Shown: positions 26,762-37,438, numbered from the stretch's first letter. The stretch is 64,000 nt of DNA from Planctomycetota bacterium (GCA_021781415.1 JAJXWW010000041.1:1-64000); one strand, 5' to 3'. A program made the numbers and translations. The notes: generated by a model from the sequence alone, not told the origin.

Positions 26762-27334
26762 CTACCGCTGTTGGATCATTGCAATGACAACCAACAAGTT
26801 CATGGCTACCACATGCAGCAATAAGCAGAGGCGACAAGCCACGCGAAACCAGAGACGAGACGATCCATTGGGCAGCCAGGCTAACAGGAGGAAAACAGGC
26901 CCCACTACCGGCGATACCGAGAGAACGAACGCTCCGACAAGAAGCGCGATTTTTACCGGCGAGACACGATCCGCGATCAGACTGCGGGCCTCAATGGTGT
27001 CCGCATCCAATTCCGCCAGGGCATTTGGGGACACCCGCGACAACAGCTGCCGCTCGCAGCACGGCCCCCGGACCCAATAGAGCCGTTCCTCCACGGCCGG
27101 GATGATCCCCAACAGTCGAGTGTTGTGGCGTTCGGTCCAGGCAACCCCACTGACATCCCGCTCTCCACAAGCCGGGCAATGGAAGCTAACGGGGGTCGCG
27201 TCCGTGTAATGAAGAGTGTGGGTAAAAAAATGCACGTCGTTGGCTCGCTCCTTTTGCCGGCAGTCGTTGCGATCGTACACATCTTCGAGTTCAAACTGCG
27301 TCGGCCGCTCGTTCGGTTCTCGTGTACTTCCCAT
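26762..27334 (-). CDS. Membrane protein with cysteine pairs (190 aa), unknown function
   Basis: The N-terminal half is soluble with a CPACGERD motif and a later GPCCERQL, which may bind zinc. Two hydrophobic segments follow at about residues 127-150 (IALLVGAFVLSVSPVVGPVFLLLAW) and 165-187 (ACRLCLLLHVVAMNLLVVIAM). The start overlaps the upstream gene by 44 bases; a GTG about 100 bases downstream would avoid this but would cut the N-terminus. I do not recognise the family. Confidence 0.6.
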   Translation of the reverse strand: MGSTREPNERPTQFELEDVYDRNDCRQKERANDVHFFTHTLHYTDATPVSFHCPACGERDVSGVAWTERHNTRLLGIIPAVEERLYWVRGPCCERQLLSRVSPNALAELDADTIEARSLIADRVSPVKIALLVGAFVLSVSPVVGPVFLLLAWLPNGSSRLWFRVACRLCLLLHVVAMNLLVVIAMIQQR

Positions 27335-27755
27335 TCGTTCGACCCGCCGTTCCTTCAGAGGCGGAACGCGAGACAGCAGCCCGTTCCGCCCGATGCAACA
27401 TCATGCGCGGTTGGGGTTGCGAGTCGTTGGGAACGTCCTCATGGGCCACTAGCCAAGCGCCCGCAATTGTGCCATCCGTGGCCCAATCGACGACCCAGAG
27501 GCGGGGCTGAGTCAATGCCTCTCGAACCGAGAGGAGACCACCTTCGAGCTCCGCCACGATCCGGTCGTTGACCGCGACAACCAAGAACCGCGAGTGCTTC
27601 TCGTCCTCATCGCTCCAGCACGCCAGGCACAGGGCATCGTCCGAGTCGTGAAAGGTGAAGATTCGAGGGCCATCGTAGTAATTCAGGACGCGCAGCGGCT
27701 CGAACGGCATGAACCGCTTCGGATCGACCGGCTTGCCCTTGATCTCCCACATCAT
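27291..27755 (-). CDS. Small cytoplasmic protein of unknown function (154 aa)
   Basis: Starts at an ATGATG behind GGAAG. Visible blocks are LNYYDGPRIFTFHDSD and ALCLACWSDEDEKHSRFLVVAVND, followed by a helix and LTQPRLWVVDWATDG. The YYDGP-then-acidic pattern recalls small bacterial families of the DUF6575 sort; this is a suggestion, not an assignment. The last 40 residues are charged and low in hydrophobics and overlap the downstream gene. It is divergent from the sulfatase across 141 bases. Confidence 0.65.
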   Translation of the reverse strand: MMWEIKGKPVDPKRFMPFEPLRVLNYYDGPRIFTFHDSDDALCLACWSDEDEKHSRFLVVAVNDRIVAELEGGLLSVREALTQPRLWVVDWATDGTIAGAWLVAHEDVPNDSQPQPRMMLHRAERAAVSRSASEGTAGRTNGKYTRTERAADAV

Positions 27756-27896
27756 GCCACTTCCTGAACAACATCGAATAGCGCCGCCCGATCGACTCCC
27801 TCATAGTACCACCATACTGTTCTTCCAGCAATCCGCGCTTATGTTGAACGCAGAAGCTCGATCCGCGCACATCGCCCCTTTCCCGCGAGGAAGACC

Positions 27897-29309
27897 ATGA
27901 GACGATGCACCCTTTCTCTCTCCCTGGTGCTGGCGTTGTTCGCCGCATCCTTCGCCCACGCCGCCGAGGCCGCTCCGAAGACGAACGTCTTGTTCATCGC
28001 CGTGGACGATCTCAACACCGCGTTGGGATGCTACGGCCATCCGCTGGTGAAATCGCCGAACATCGACCGGCTGGCGGCGCGCGGCGTCCGCTTCGACCGC
28101 GCCTATTGCCAGTTCCCCCTGTGCAGCCCCAGCCGCGTCTCGTTACTTTTGGGAATGCGGCCCGACGTTACCCGCGTCTTCGATCTGCAAACCGACTTTC
28201 GCAAACGCCATCCCGATGTCGTCTCGTTGCCGCAACTGTTTCGCAACAACGGCTACTACACGGCCCGCGTGGGGAAGATCTTTCACTACGGCGTGCCCGG
28301 TCAGATCGGCACCAACGGACTCGACGACGCCCGCTCGTGGGATAAGCGCATCAATCCGCGCGGCGTCGATAAAGACGAAGAGGACAAACTGCACGTCCTG
28401 ACTCCCGAATTGCGCAACCTCGGCGCGTCGCTTCGCTATCTCGGCGACGACAGCAAGGACGAGGAACAGACCGACGGCATTGGTGCCGCCGAGGCCATCA
28501 AATTGCTCGAAGCCAATCGCAACAAGCCGTTCTTTCTTGGCGTCGGCTTCTATCGTCCCCATGTGCCGTGGATCGCGCCGAAAAAGTATTTCGAGATGTA
28601 TCCCCTGGAGCGCGTCTCCGTGCCGAAATTGAAAGACAAGGACCGCGCGGGCAAACCGGAGCTGGCGCTGTTGGGCCAAAACGGCAAGAAGGCGAACTAC
28701 GGCTTGAACGAAGACCAATGCCGCGAGGCCATCCGCGCCTATTACGCCTCCGTCTCGTTCGTCGACGCCCAGATCGGCAAGGTTCTCGACGCCCTCGACC
28801 GCCTGAAACTGACGGACCATACCGTCATCGTTTTGTGGGGCGATCACGGCTGGCATCTCGGCGAACACGGACTATGGCAAAAAATGAGCCTCTACGAAGA
28901 GTCCGTGCGCGTGCCGCTGCTCATTTCTTCTCCAAGTATGAAATCGGCCGGCAAGAGCAGCCCGCGCCTCGTCGAATCGATCGACGTATATCCGACGTTG
29001 GCCGATCTGTGCGGACTGAAGCCGCCGGCGAAATTGCAAGGTAAGAGTCTGCGTCCGCTGCTCGACGATCCCCAAGCCAAATGGGACGAAGCTGCGTTCT
29101 CGCAGGTGACGCGCGGCAAGCTCATGGGCCGAACCGTCCGCACGCCCCACTGGCGCTACATCGAATGGGACGACGGCAAGAAAGGCGTCGAACTCTACGA
29201 CCGCGAAAACGACCCCAACGAGGAGACAAACCTCGCCGCCGAACCCTCGCGGGCGGACACAGTGAAAAAGATGAAGGAACTGCTCCAGCGTATGAAGACA
29301 CGCCCGTGA
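27897..29309 (+). CDS. Secreted sulfatase, iduronate-2-sulfatase-like
   Basis: Type I sulfatase that removes sulfate esters from polysaccharides after Cys-to-formylglycine conversion. A signal peptide (residues 1-23, cleaved near AHA) is followed by [18 protein letters not shown] with metal-binding aspartates, CSPSR near residue 76 as the formylglycine site, and [12 protein letters not shown] near 308. The early DDLN, GKIFHYG and overall 470-aa length match the iduronate-2-sulfatase branch. Planctomycetes carry many such enzymes for sulfated algal glycans. The substrate is not known. No maturase lies nearby. Confidence 0.94.
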   Translation: MRRCTLSLSLVLALFAASFAHAAEAAPKTNVLFIAVDDLNTALGCYGHPLVKSPNIDRLAARGVRFDRAYCQFPLCSPSRVSLLLGMRPDVTRVFDLQTDFRKRHPDVVSLPQLFRNNGYYTARVGKIFHYGVPGQIGTNGLDDARSWDKRINPRGVDKDEEDKLHVLTPELRNLGASLRYLGDDSKDEEQTDGIGAAEAIKLLEANRNKPFFLGVGFYRPHVPWIAPKKYFEMYPLERVSVPKLKDKDRAGKPELALLGQNGKKANYGLNEDQCREAIRAYYASVSFVDAQIGKVLDALDRLKLTDHTVIVLWGDHGWHLGEHGLWQKMSLYEESVRVPLLISSPSMKSAGKSSPRLVESIDVYPTLADLCGLKPPAKLQGKSLRPLLDDPQAKWDEAAFSQVTRGKLMGRTVRTPHWRYIEWDDGKKGVELYDRENDPNEETNLAAEPSRADTVKKMKELLQRMKTRP

Positions 29310-29543
29310 TGAAGAGCGAGCAAGCTCGTCAAGCGGACTTGCTGCCGACGAGTCCGATGGGCGACGCGGTCGGCTATGCGTTGTATCGGAACGAGATATA
29401 AAGTGGATCGCCATTGGTCGTAAGAACGGGTCGTTCGTCGGTTCGCCGAAGGGTATCGATACGGCGGCGCGTCCGATCGCGTTCACTTCGACTTTCGGGG
29501 AGGCTCGTTGTTTGAAGTTGTTCGACGCGGGAAGTTCGGCCGT

Positions 29544-29981
29544 TCATCGACGAGACGCTTTCTTTCGCACGGCTTCACGCAACATCTCGAAGACCGCTTG
29601 TCCTTCGCTACCTATTCCTTCCCTACCTTTACGCTCTCGTGCCCGATCCACGGCATTTCGTTGCATCCAGCCCCGCACAGTGGGGTCGGCTCCCGCAGCC
29701 ACAAGCAGCCGGGCCATCCCAAGAGAGCATGTTCCGGCTGCTTCGCCCAGCGGGGTGTCGCCAATCGCTCGCTCGTCGTGGGCATTGATGTCCGCCCCAT
29801 GACGCAACAGCCAATCCACTACGGCGATGTGTTCCCCCAAGACTGCGTAATGCAGAGGCGTCTTGCCGAGTTCGTCGAAGGCGTTGACTGCGCTACCATC
29901 GCCGAGAAGTTTCTGGACGATAGGCAAGTCGCCCGCCGCCGCGGCGCGATGCAGCCGCTCTTGCTCAAACCAGTTTTCCAT
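29544..29981 (-). CDS. Ankyrin-repeat protein (145 aa)
   Basis: Starts at ATG 29981 (MENWFEQERLHRAAAAGD); the longer frame runs into a family F repeat and is rejected. Three ankyrin repeats are clear: LHRAAAAGDLPIVQKLLGDG, then KTPLHYAVLGEHIAVVDWLLRHGAD, then DTPLGEAAGTCSLGMARLLVAAGAD. There is no signal peptide, so a cytosolic protein-binding role is likely. The C-terminus is basic (REAVRKKASRR). Confidence 0.82.
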   Translation of the reverse strand: MENWFEQERLHRAAAAGDLPIVQKLLGDGSAVNAFDELGKTPLHYAVLGEHIAVVDWLLRHGADINAHDERAIGDTPLGEAAGTCSLGMARLLVAAGADPTVRGWMQRNAVDRARERKGREGIGSEGQAVFEMLREAVRKKASRR

Positions 29982-30023
29982 CGCTCCACCACCAGCCGAA
30001 TAACCGATTAGCAGTAATTTATC

Positions 30024-30054
30024 CCCTCGCTCCCACGCTCCGCATCGAAACGAG
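30024..30054. repeat. Palindromic repeat, family F copy
   Basis: CTCGCTCCCACGCTCCGC with a decayed right arm ATCGAAACGAG. It sits between the ankyrin gene and the small secreted-protein gene. Confidence 0.7.
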
Positions 30055-30057
30055 AGA

Positions 30058-30567
30058 CTATTTCTCAATCTTGGCCGTGCCGGCTTTCTTGCCGTCTTCG
30101 AGGAAGATCACCGTGGCAATCTTGCCTTTGTCCACCGTCAGGATGAGCGACGCGGCGAAGGTGGCCGATGGCGTATCCTTGCTCGTCGTCGTGTATTGCA
30201 CGTACAAGGTATCCTTGTCCACCGTTACTTTCTCGACCTTGTATTCGACCATTTTGTTGCCCTGTTTGATGACGGCGGCGACGATCTTGGTGTCGAACAC
30301 GTCCTTCGGGAGGTATTCCCGTTTCTTGCCAATCAACGGTGGCGTGGGGCGAAAGATGGTCTCGAAGCTCGTCTGATCCGCGAACGCCTTGTAGGTAGAC
30401 CCGTCCTTAATGTCGGCCTTATTGGAGACGAAATAGCTGTTGTAGAGCTTGAACTCCGCCTTCTCGCCCTTGGCCTTGTTCTTGTCGGCGGGAGCGGGAG
30501 CGCCTTGCGTCGCCGACAGCGCCATGGGAATCAAAATCACCGCCGCCATTGTCCAACGCTTGCCCAT
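30058..30567 (-). CDS. Small secreted protein of unknown function (169 aa)
   Basis: A signal peptide (MAAVILIPMALSATQGAPA) is followed by a Lys-rich linker and a beta-rich domain. VFDTKIVAAVIKQGNKMVEYKV with later strands YVQYTTTSKDT and IATVIFLEDGKKAG vaguely recalls the PrcB-type fold, which I cannot confirm. The protein is very Lys-rich (pI should be high). It is separate from its neighbours and has no cysteine. Confidence 0.72.
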   Translation of the reverse strand: MGKRWTMAAVILIPMALSATQGAPAPADKNKAKGEKAEFKLYNSYFVSNKADIKDGSTYKAFADQTSFETIFRPTPPLIGKKREYLPKDVFDTKIVAAVIKQGNKMVEYKVEKVTVDKDTLYVQYTTTSKDTPSATFAASLILTVDKGKIATVIFLEDGKKAGTAKIEK

Positions 30568-30695
30568 TGTCGCACCTTTCCTTCATTCGCTTTTGAATCG
30601 TTGCGCTTCGCCGAATGGAAATAGTATGTCAGAGCCGCGCGCGATTGGCCATCAAAATCCGCGCCGATGCGCGCGGAAGGGTGTGAGTCTTGGAG

Positions 30696-30733
30696 ACTCC
30701 TCGCTCCCACGCTCCTGCGTGGGAACGAGGAGT
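30696..30733. repeat. Palindromic repeat, family F copy
   Basis: ACTCCTCGCTCCCACGCTCC then TGCGTGGGAACGAGGAGT forms a hairpin with near-perfect arms just downstream of the subtilisin stop. Confidence 0.9.
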
Positions 30734-30766
30734 GCCGAGGAGCGCCAGAGCCGCGCGCTTGGCCGT

Positions 30767-33700
30767 TCATACCGTCGTATCGATGGAGTCGCCTTTGGGC
30801 CGTTTGCCGGTCCACAAATTGCCCATAAATCGTTTGAGGGATCGAACGGAAGAAAGGACTTTTCCGAGAACTGCGGGAGAGGAGGGGGCGGCGGGGTTGT
30901 TCTGTTCTGGTGTGGGCTGTGGGAGGAGCGGTGGCGGAGCCGTGACGTTGGCGACCAGCGCGAAGGTCGATTTGGCATTCGCATTGAGCGCTTCGGGAGC
31001 AATGGTCGGAGCGGGAGCAGGATTGGCCGGAGGAGTCGTCGCAACATCCACGGAACTGGTCTTGATGCTGCTCACGGTGCCGCCGGAAGTGAGTACGAGC
31101 GACCAGTTGACGAGACTGCCGCTGCCGCCTCCGTAATTGCGCACTCCCAAGCGCCAGACGCCTCCCGCCGCGCTGCCGACGAGATTGGTCAACGCCGCTT
31201 CGGGAATGTACGTTCCATCGAACGGAGCGGCCCCCTTGCTTATCGGCGTCCTGGCTTGTTGTGAGAACAGCGTGTTGGTCAGGTTCGCTCCCGTGCCGCC
31301 TCGGTTGTAGTCGAGGGCCACGGTCTTGCCGGTCGGCGAGATCAGATAGACGTACAGATTGGCGTCGTCGGGATAGTTCACATTGACCCGCACTTGCACG
31401 TTGCTCACGGTGGTACCGGCCGGAACCGAGATCGGAGACAGAGCCAAGCCGTAGGGCTTGATGGCCTGGGCCACACTGCTGGTGTAGGTGTGCGTGGCCG
31501 AGGTGCTGGCCGTGCTGGCCACGGAACTACTCGATGTCGAACTTGCGGACACAGAGTCGATGGTGGCGGCGGGAGACAAGATCAGCGACCAGTTCACCAA
31601 AGTACCGCTGCCGCCTCCCGAATTGCGTATGCCCAAACGCCAGGTGCCGGCCGCGTTGCTGCCGACGAGTTGGTTCAAGGCCGCTTCGGGAATGTACGCT
31701 CCGTCGAACGGGGCGTATCCCTTGCTTATCGGCATGCTGGCTTGCTGCGAAAATAGCGTGTTGGTCAGGTTCGCCCCCGCTCCGCCGCGATTGTAGTCGA
31801 GGGCGATCGTCTTGCCGGTCGGCGAAATCAGATAGAGATACAGATTGTCGTCGTGCGGATAGTTGACGTTCACCCGCACTTGCACGTTGCCCACGGTTAT
31901 TCCGGCGGGCACGGTAATCGACGACATGGCCAAGCCGTAGGGTTTGATGGCCTGGGCGACGCTGGTGCCATAGGTCTGCGCCGGATGAAGCGTGACGACC
32001 CCGACGTAGGGTGTCATAGCCACGCCCATCATGTCGCGGACAGCAGAGTCGATCGACAGTTTGTAATTGCCCAACAGCGTCTGATTGGCGAAGGTCAAGC
32101 GAATCTCTCGATCCGACGAGTTGGGAACCACATTGACCGAAACCGGAATGACTTGGCCGTAGGGGTTCGTCAGCCGGACGGCACTCGAGCTGAACGAGCT
32201 AACGTCGATGGGTTCGTTAAAGGTCAGCATCAAGCCGTACATGGAACTGCTATTCGAGCCTTCGACGCCGACCGAGGTAATTGCCGGCGTGGTGGTGGTC
32301 GAAAGGTTCCAACCGACGGCGGCGGCAAGATCGAGGCGGCCTCCCGTCTCGACCTTGCCCTGCAAGCTCGGCAGTTTGTCGGTCGTGCTGAGGACTTGTT
32401 CGATAACCTGGACGTAATTCCATGTCGGGTGCAGCCCCCAGACCAAGGCCATCGCGCCGGCGACCTGCGGGGCGGCCATTGAGGTTCCGCTCATGGCTCC
32501 GTACTGATTGCCGGGCAGGGTGCTGTAGATGTTGACGCCGGGAGCGGCCAAGGCCACGCTGTCCGGGCCGTAGTTCGAGAAATAGGCCAACTGGTCGGTG
32601 TTGGTGGTGGCGGCGACGGCGACGACATTGGTGAGACTGGTGCTGAAGCTGGCCGGATAGTCGGGGATCGCGTAATTGTTCGTCCCCTCGTTGCCGGCTG
32701 CCGCCACGAAAATCTGGCCGTGGGCTTTCGCGTTGGCGATGGCGTCGTACAAATCTTGACTATACGGCGCGCCTTCCCAACTGTTGTTGGTAATTTTCGC
32801 GCCGTGCTGAATGGAATAGTTGAGCGCCTGAATGAAGTTGCTGACCGATCCGCTGCCATCGGCCCCCATGAATTGCAACGGCATGATCTGCACGTTGGGA
32901 TCGACGCCGACCACGCCGATGCCGTTGTTGCCCACCGCGCCGAGAATCCCCGCCACGTTGGTTCCGTGGCCGTTGTAGTCGAACGGATTGTTCGTGTTGT
33001 TGACGAAGTTCCAGCCGAAAATATCGTTGGGGTGGGCCTTGTCGCCGTCTTGCACGTTGCCGACATACGTCCATCCGCCCTGAGTGCGCGAGCGCAGCAA
33101 ATCGGTCGGATCGACCAGGCTGTTGCCATCGCTCTTCCACACCAGGCCGGCATTCACCGGATTATTGAGATCGCGGAAGGTAATAACGCCCGGCGTCGCC
33201 GTCTTGATCTGCCATTTGTAGACGAGCTTATTGTAGCCGCTCGACGCGCTCGTCTTGGTGTACCAATAGCTGGGAATCTCGGCCTGATTGATCCAGATGT
33301 TATCGACCAGATCGGGATTGTTGTAGGCGATGCCCGTGTCGATGACGGCGACGACGACATTGGGGCTGCCGCTGGTCACGCTCCATGCCTGTTCGGCGTG
33401 AATGTCCGCGCCGGGCTTGCCGCCGTTTTGCCCCGTGTTGTGGAGATACCACTGTTGACTGAGGAGCGGATCGTTGGGGACGGACGAGACTTTGAGTTGA
33501 TAGTCCGGCTCGGCGCTCAAAACTCCTTTCTCGGCCTTGTACGCCGCCAAGGCCTGAGCCACCGTCGTGCCCTTGCCCAGACTGATTTCGTACAAGCCCG
33601 AAACCAAGGGCATGGCGCTGCCCAGCGTCGTGCCCTTCACCAGCTCCGAACCTCCTGGAGTGCCCGGCGGCGTTTGAAATCGCACCAAGATGTCCGTCGC

Positions 33701-33856
33701 GCTGTATTTGCTCGGATTGACGCCGAGTCCGTTCAAATCGAGAACGGTAGAAGGAGCGGCGTTGAGCAGCGTCCGATCCTCCAACACCTCGAGTGTGAGA
33801 GGAGTGGAAACCGCCCGTCGCGCTTGAGCTTTTCGTCGGTTCCGTGGCGTCAACAT
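30767..33856 (-). CDS. Secreted subtilisin-like (S8) protease with two P-domains (1029 aa)
   Basis: The start at 33856 (GGAAG upstream) gives an N-terminus with LTLEVLEDRTLLNA, the planctomycete extracellular-domain motif (Pfam Planc_extracel) used on exported proteins. The S8 triad is Asp in AVIDTGIAYNN near 170, His in NGHGTNVAG near 296 and Ser in SGTSMAAPQ near 457. Residues about 632-764 and 792-924 are two near-identical proprotein-convertase P-domains. A Pro/Ala-rich tail of 100 residues ends the protein. A region near 500-630 looks like an Ig-like linker. Secreted protein turnover is likely; the substrate is unknown. Confidence 0.93.
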   Translation of the reverse strand: MLTPRNRRKAQARRAVSTPLTLEVLEDRTLLNAAPSTVLDLNGLGVNPSKYSATDILVRFQTPPGTPGGSELVKGTTLGSAMPLVSGLYEISLGKGTTVAQALAAYKAEKGVLSAEPDYQLKVSSVPNDPLLSQQWYLHNTGQNGGKPGADIHAEQAWSVTSGSPNVVVAVIDTGIAYNNPDLVDNIWINQAEIPSYWYTKTSASSGYNKLVYKWQIKTATPGVITFRDLNNPVNAGLVWKSDGNSLVDPTDLLRSRTQGGWTYVGNVQDGDKAHPNDIFGWNFVNNTNNPFDYNGHGTNVAGILGAVGNNGIGVVGVDPNVQIMPLQFMGADGSGSVSNFIQALNYSIQHGAKITNNSWEGAPYSQDLYDAIANAKAHGQIFVAAAGNEGTNNYAIPDYPASFSTSLTNVVAVAATTNTDQLAYFSNYGPDSVALAAPGVNIYSTLPGNQYGAMSGTSMAAPQVAGAMALVWGLHPTWNYVQVIEQVLSTTDKLPSLQGKVETGGRLDLAAAVGWNLSTTTTPAITSVGVEGSNSSSMYGLMLTFNEPIDVSSFSSSAVRLTNPYGQVIPVSVNVVPNSSDREIRLTFANQTLLGNYKLSIDSAVRDMMGVAMTPYVGVVTLHPAQTYGTSVAQAIKPYGLAMSSITVPAGITVGNVQVRVNVNYPHDDNLYLYLISPTGKTIALDYNRGGAGANLTNTLFSQQASMPISKGYAPFDGAYIPEAALNQLVGSNAAGTWRLGIRNSGGGSGTLVNWSLILSPAATIDSVSASSTSSSSVASTASTSATHTYTSSVAQAIKPYGLALSPISVPAGTTVSNVQVRVNVNYPDDANLYVYLISPTGKTVALDYNRGGTGANLTNTLFSQQARTPISKGAAPFDGTYIPEAALTNLVGSAAGGVWRLGVRNYGGGSGSLVNWSLVLTSGGTVSSIKTSSVDVATTPPANPAPAPTIAPEALNANAKSTFALVANVTAPPPLLPQPTPEQNNPAAPSSPAVLGKVLSSVRSLKRFMGNLWTGKRPKGDSIDTTV
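31084..31976 (-). repeat. Direct duplication encoding the two P-domains
   Basis: 31084-31480 and 31560-31976 match closely at base level (shared runs include VAQAIKPYGLA, NVQVRVNVNYP and DYNRGG). The duplication appears recent because silent sites are also similar. Confidence 0.9.
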
Positions 33857-34415
33857 GCTGAGACTTCCTAATGGGGTGTTTGCGGATACACACGGCAACA
33901 GTGCGAACTCAAGTCCATCGAGTCAGCGAATGACGTCTCGGAAAACCGGACGCCCTACGGGAGTAACAGTAGAGCGGTGATTGGACGCGCGAATCGAATC
34001 CATGACGGGATGGAACCGCGCGGAGAGAAAACGTGTCTAGCGAGGCCCGTTGCGGGGGCGCGGAAGGAAGTATGGGGTCACGGGTCGGTCCCTCATCGGG
34101 AACTGGGATGGATCCACGATCGGCGCGACCCGGCCCCGAAAAACGGGGGTATCCACGCCAGCCGATCGAACGACTCCCGATCATCCTCGCGGCGACACGG
34201 ATCGGGGGGCTGCCCTCATATCGTCAGCCTCATCCATTCGACTTGAGTCGAGTTGCGAAATTTTTCTGGAAGACGGGAAGACTCGTTCGCCTGCGTCCTT
34301 TGGCGAGCGCGAAGCTCCATAGAATGCACAGCCTGGCGAACGCCGGGGGTTCGAGACTATCCGCAAATCCCTCCTCTCCCCTGCATTCGGGAGAGGGGGT
34401 GCCTCTCGGTAAGAC
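33857..34415. other. Intergenic region upstream of the subtilisin gene
   Basis: Small ORFs here have poor codon pattern and no ribosome sites. The only structured part is a family D repeat at 34371-34398 (CCCTCCTCTCCCCTGCATTC then GGGAGAGGGG). The subtilisin promoter should lie just right of 33857 but I see no clear boxes. Confidence 0.5.
34371..34398. repeat. Palindromic repeat, family D copy 5
   Basis: CCTCTCCCCTGCATTCGGGAG with AGGGGG, preceded by TATCCGCAAATCCCTCC, the same left flank as the copies at 18381 and 18453. Confidence 0.85.
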
Positions 34416-35735
34416 TCAGGGTTTCGACGAGCGCGATGGGATGCTGATGGAAGCGGCCAAGGCGCGCGCTTGGCTTCGGTGATGGGAGGCGCGCTCCGCG
34501 TCGCGATGATTTTCGTACCATTCAGCCAGCAGTTCGTGTCCGCGTCGGCAGCGCGGCTCCTCTTTCACGGCGCTGAGCAGCCAGCGCAAGCCGAGATCGT
34601 CGTAGCCGAGTGCCAGCAGCGATGCCCCCAGCTCGCACTGAAGCTCCGGTTCTTGAGGATGCTCGGCCAAATCGCGCGCGAGTTTGCGGTAGTGTTTCCA
34701 GCGCGCTTCCAAAAGCTGAACTCGTTCGTTTTGTTCTTCCGCTTCTTTGCTCCGGCCCTGTTGTCGCAGCACTTGAAGCAGCAACCCATTGATTTTGTAA
34801 TCGCGCGGAGCCAAACGCAGCGCGTGCCGCAGGGTCGATTCGGCCTCGGAGAGTCGGCCCTCTTGGAGATGGAGATGACCGAGCGTTTGCAAGGCGAAGA
34901 CACGATCCGGATCGGACGCGAGAACCTCTTCCAAGAGGAGTCTGGCCTCGTCCTTCCGTCCCACTTGGACCAGGCAGCGCGCGAGTTGCGTCCGCGTATC
35001 CCTATCTTCGGGGGATTCGGCGTGCAACCGTTCCCAGTGCGGCAGCGCCTCGGCGGGCCTCGCGCCGTCGAGCAAGCACAGAGCCAGCCAATGCCTCGCC
35101 ACTCGATGATCCGGGTCGAGTTCCAGCAAGCGCTCGTAACACTCCGCCGCCTTGCTCAAGGCTTCGGCTTGTCGCCAGACATCGCCCCGTAGTTTCAGGG
35201 CGTGCAGGTTGTCCGGTTGTCGTTCGAGCCAGGCGTCGAGAACTTGGAGGGCTTCCGGTCCTCGATAGTTGCGCAGATAGCCCTCCGCGAGCGCCGCACA
35301 GGCCAGCGCGCCTTCTTCGGACGAGAGGAGGGTTTTTGGCCGAAGCAATGCTTCGTTGGAGCCAAGATCGCCCGCGGATGCCGAGTGCAAAGCCCACTCG
35401 AACGAGCGTTCGGGAGTGGGTTCGGGATGCAGACGCCGCATCGCTTGAAAGTGCTGCTCCGCGGTTGCGAAGTCGCCCACTTGGCGGGCGGCGCGCGCCG
35501 CCAACAGGTGAACGTCTTCGCTATCGAGCCAGATGCTTTGACACGAGGCTATATGGCGTTGGCCCTCGCGCGTGCGCCCCTGAGCCAGGCAGGTTTTGGC
35601 GCGCTGGAAATGGTACCACGCCCAAGCGTGCGGCGCGGCGAAGAGCGATGCGACGAGGAGTCCGATCGCCGCCATCGCGCGCCAAGGATGGCGGCGGATC
35701 GAGTGGAACCGAGTCGCGGTGCGAACCGTCGGCAT
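34416..35735 (-). CDS. TPR-repeat membrane-anchored protein (439 aa)
   Basis: An N-terminal helix (MAAIGLLVASLFAAPHAWAWY) is followed by TPR pairs through to the C-terminus. It is a paralogue of the 37439-38785 protein: both have WLERQPDNxxAL followed by a second TPR array. The start lies seven bases beyond the lipoprotein stop (35743), so it is the last gene of the run DUF1559 - lipoprotein - TPR. A scaffold for envelope protein assembly is possible but not shown. Confidence 0.87.
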   Translation of the reverse strand: MPTVRTATRFHSIRRHPWRAMAAIGLLVASLFAAPHAWAWYHFQRAKTCLAQGRTREGQRHIASCQSIWLDSEDVHLLAARAARQVGDFATAEQHFQAMRRLHPEPTPERSFEWALHSASAGDLGSNEALLRPKTLLSSEEGALACAALAEGYLRNYRGPEALQVLDAWLERQPDNLHALKLRGDVWRQAEALSKAAECYERLLELDPDHRVARHWLALCLLDGARPAEALPHWERLHAESPEDRDTRTQLARCLVQVGRKDEARLLLEEVLASDPDRVFALQTLGHLHLQEGRLSEAESTLRHALRLAPRDYKINGLLLQVLRQQGRSKEAEEQNERVQLLEARWKHYRKLARDLAEHPQEPELQCELGASLLALGYDDLGLRWLLSAVKEEPRCRRGHELLAEWYENHRDAERASHHRSQARALAASISIPSRSSKP

Positions 35736-35742
35736 GGCGCGC

Positions 35743-36204
35743 TCATTTCAAGTCGATGTCTTGTGTCTGAGAACCGCCGTTGATGGTGTAGCGAAGTCCC
35801 GACTTTTCCGGATCGCTGTATTCGAGAGGCAGTCTCACGGTGGGCTGCGCGGGGTTCGCGCGCGGCTTCACGGCTTCGTTACCTTTCGCGGCCATTTCGG
35901 ACGGCGGGATTCGGGCCTCGGCAAAGGGAGTAGGCTCCGAGACGCGAATGCTCACCTTCACCGCGCCGACGGGGACGTTGGAAACGCTATAGGTTCCGTT
36001 CGATTCGATCTTCCCCGACACCGTCTGCGCCGCATTGCCTTTTTCGGGAACGATCGTGATCGAGCCGCCGGGCAAGGGCGCGCCTCGATAGGTCACTTTC
36101 CCGGAGAGCGTACCTTTGGACCGGCCGCAACCCACTACGAGCAACGTGAAAATTAGAATGGCACTCGCCCGGCGCACCCGCCGGACCACGGAGAGATCGC
36201 TCAT
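35743..36204 (-). CDS. Lipoprotein with carboxypeptidase-regulatory-like domain (153 aa)
   Basis: ATG 36204 has GAGG eight bases upstream. A lipobox (VVGCGR) after a hydrophobic core gives an acylated Cys near residue 26. The mature part (GKVTYRGAPLPGGSITIVP then YSVSNVPVGAVKVSI) is a transthyretin-like beta-sandwich common in planctomycete lipoproteins. In this phylum it is very often found next to a DUF1559 gene, as here. A longer in-frame ORF to 36552 overlaps the upstream gene and has no ribosome site. Confidence 0.88.
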   Translation of the reverse strand: MSDLSVVRRVRRASAILIFTLLVVGCGRSKGTLSGKVTYRGAPLPGGSITIVPEKGNAAQTVSGKIESNGTYSVSNVPVGAVKVSIRVSEPTPFAEARIPPSEMAAKGNEAVKPRANPAQPTVRLPLEYSDPEKSGLRYTINGGSQTQDIDLK

Positions 36205-36308
36205 ATTGAAACCTCGAACGAAAAAGTGTCGATAATCGGTGGGAATATAGCAACCTCCCGCCGGTAAGCCGCATGGACTCGCCGGCGGGAGAACGAAGCG
36301 CGGAGCGA

Positions 36309-37229
<921 letters not shown>

Positions 37230-37370
37230 GTCACCCTCCCTCGCAACCCGGACGACAAATGGAAAAAACAACTCATCTCTTATTTATATTCCGCAAGTTT
37301 CCTGAGTGGAAGTCGAGATTTCCACTTTTGATCATTGCTTAACTTGTTCATCCGTTCAGAGGGCCGACCG

Positions 37371-37426
37371 TTCGGTTAGCCGCGACGCGCCGTCCCGCGC
37401 TCCGCTGCGCGTCGCGGTTAACCGAA
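37371..37426. repeat. Palindromic repeat, family A copy 3
   Basis: TTCGGTTAGCCGCGACGCGC and GCGCGTCGCGGTTAACCGAA with one mismatch, around a diverged centre (CGTCCCGCGCTCCGCT). It lies just past the stop of the TPR gene starting at 38785. Confidence 0.88.
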
Positions 37427-37438
37427 CAAACGGGACGG

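Noticed and set aside
33977-34482. Several 90-150 aa ORFs in the gap before the TPR gene
   Set aside because: Overlapping in several frames, no ribosome site, no recognisable motif.
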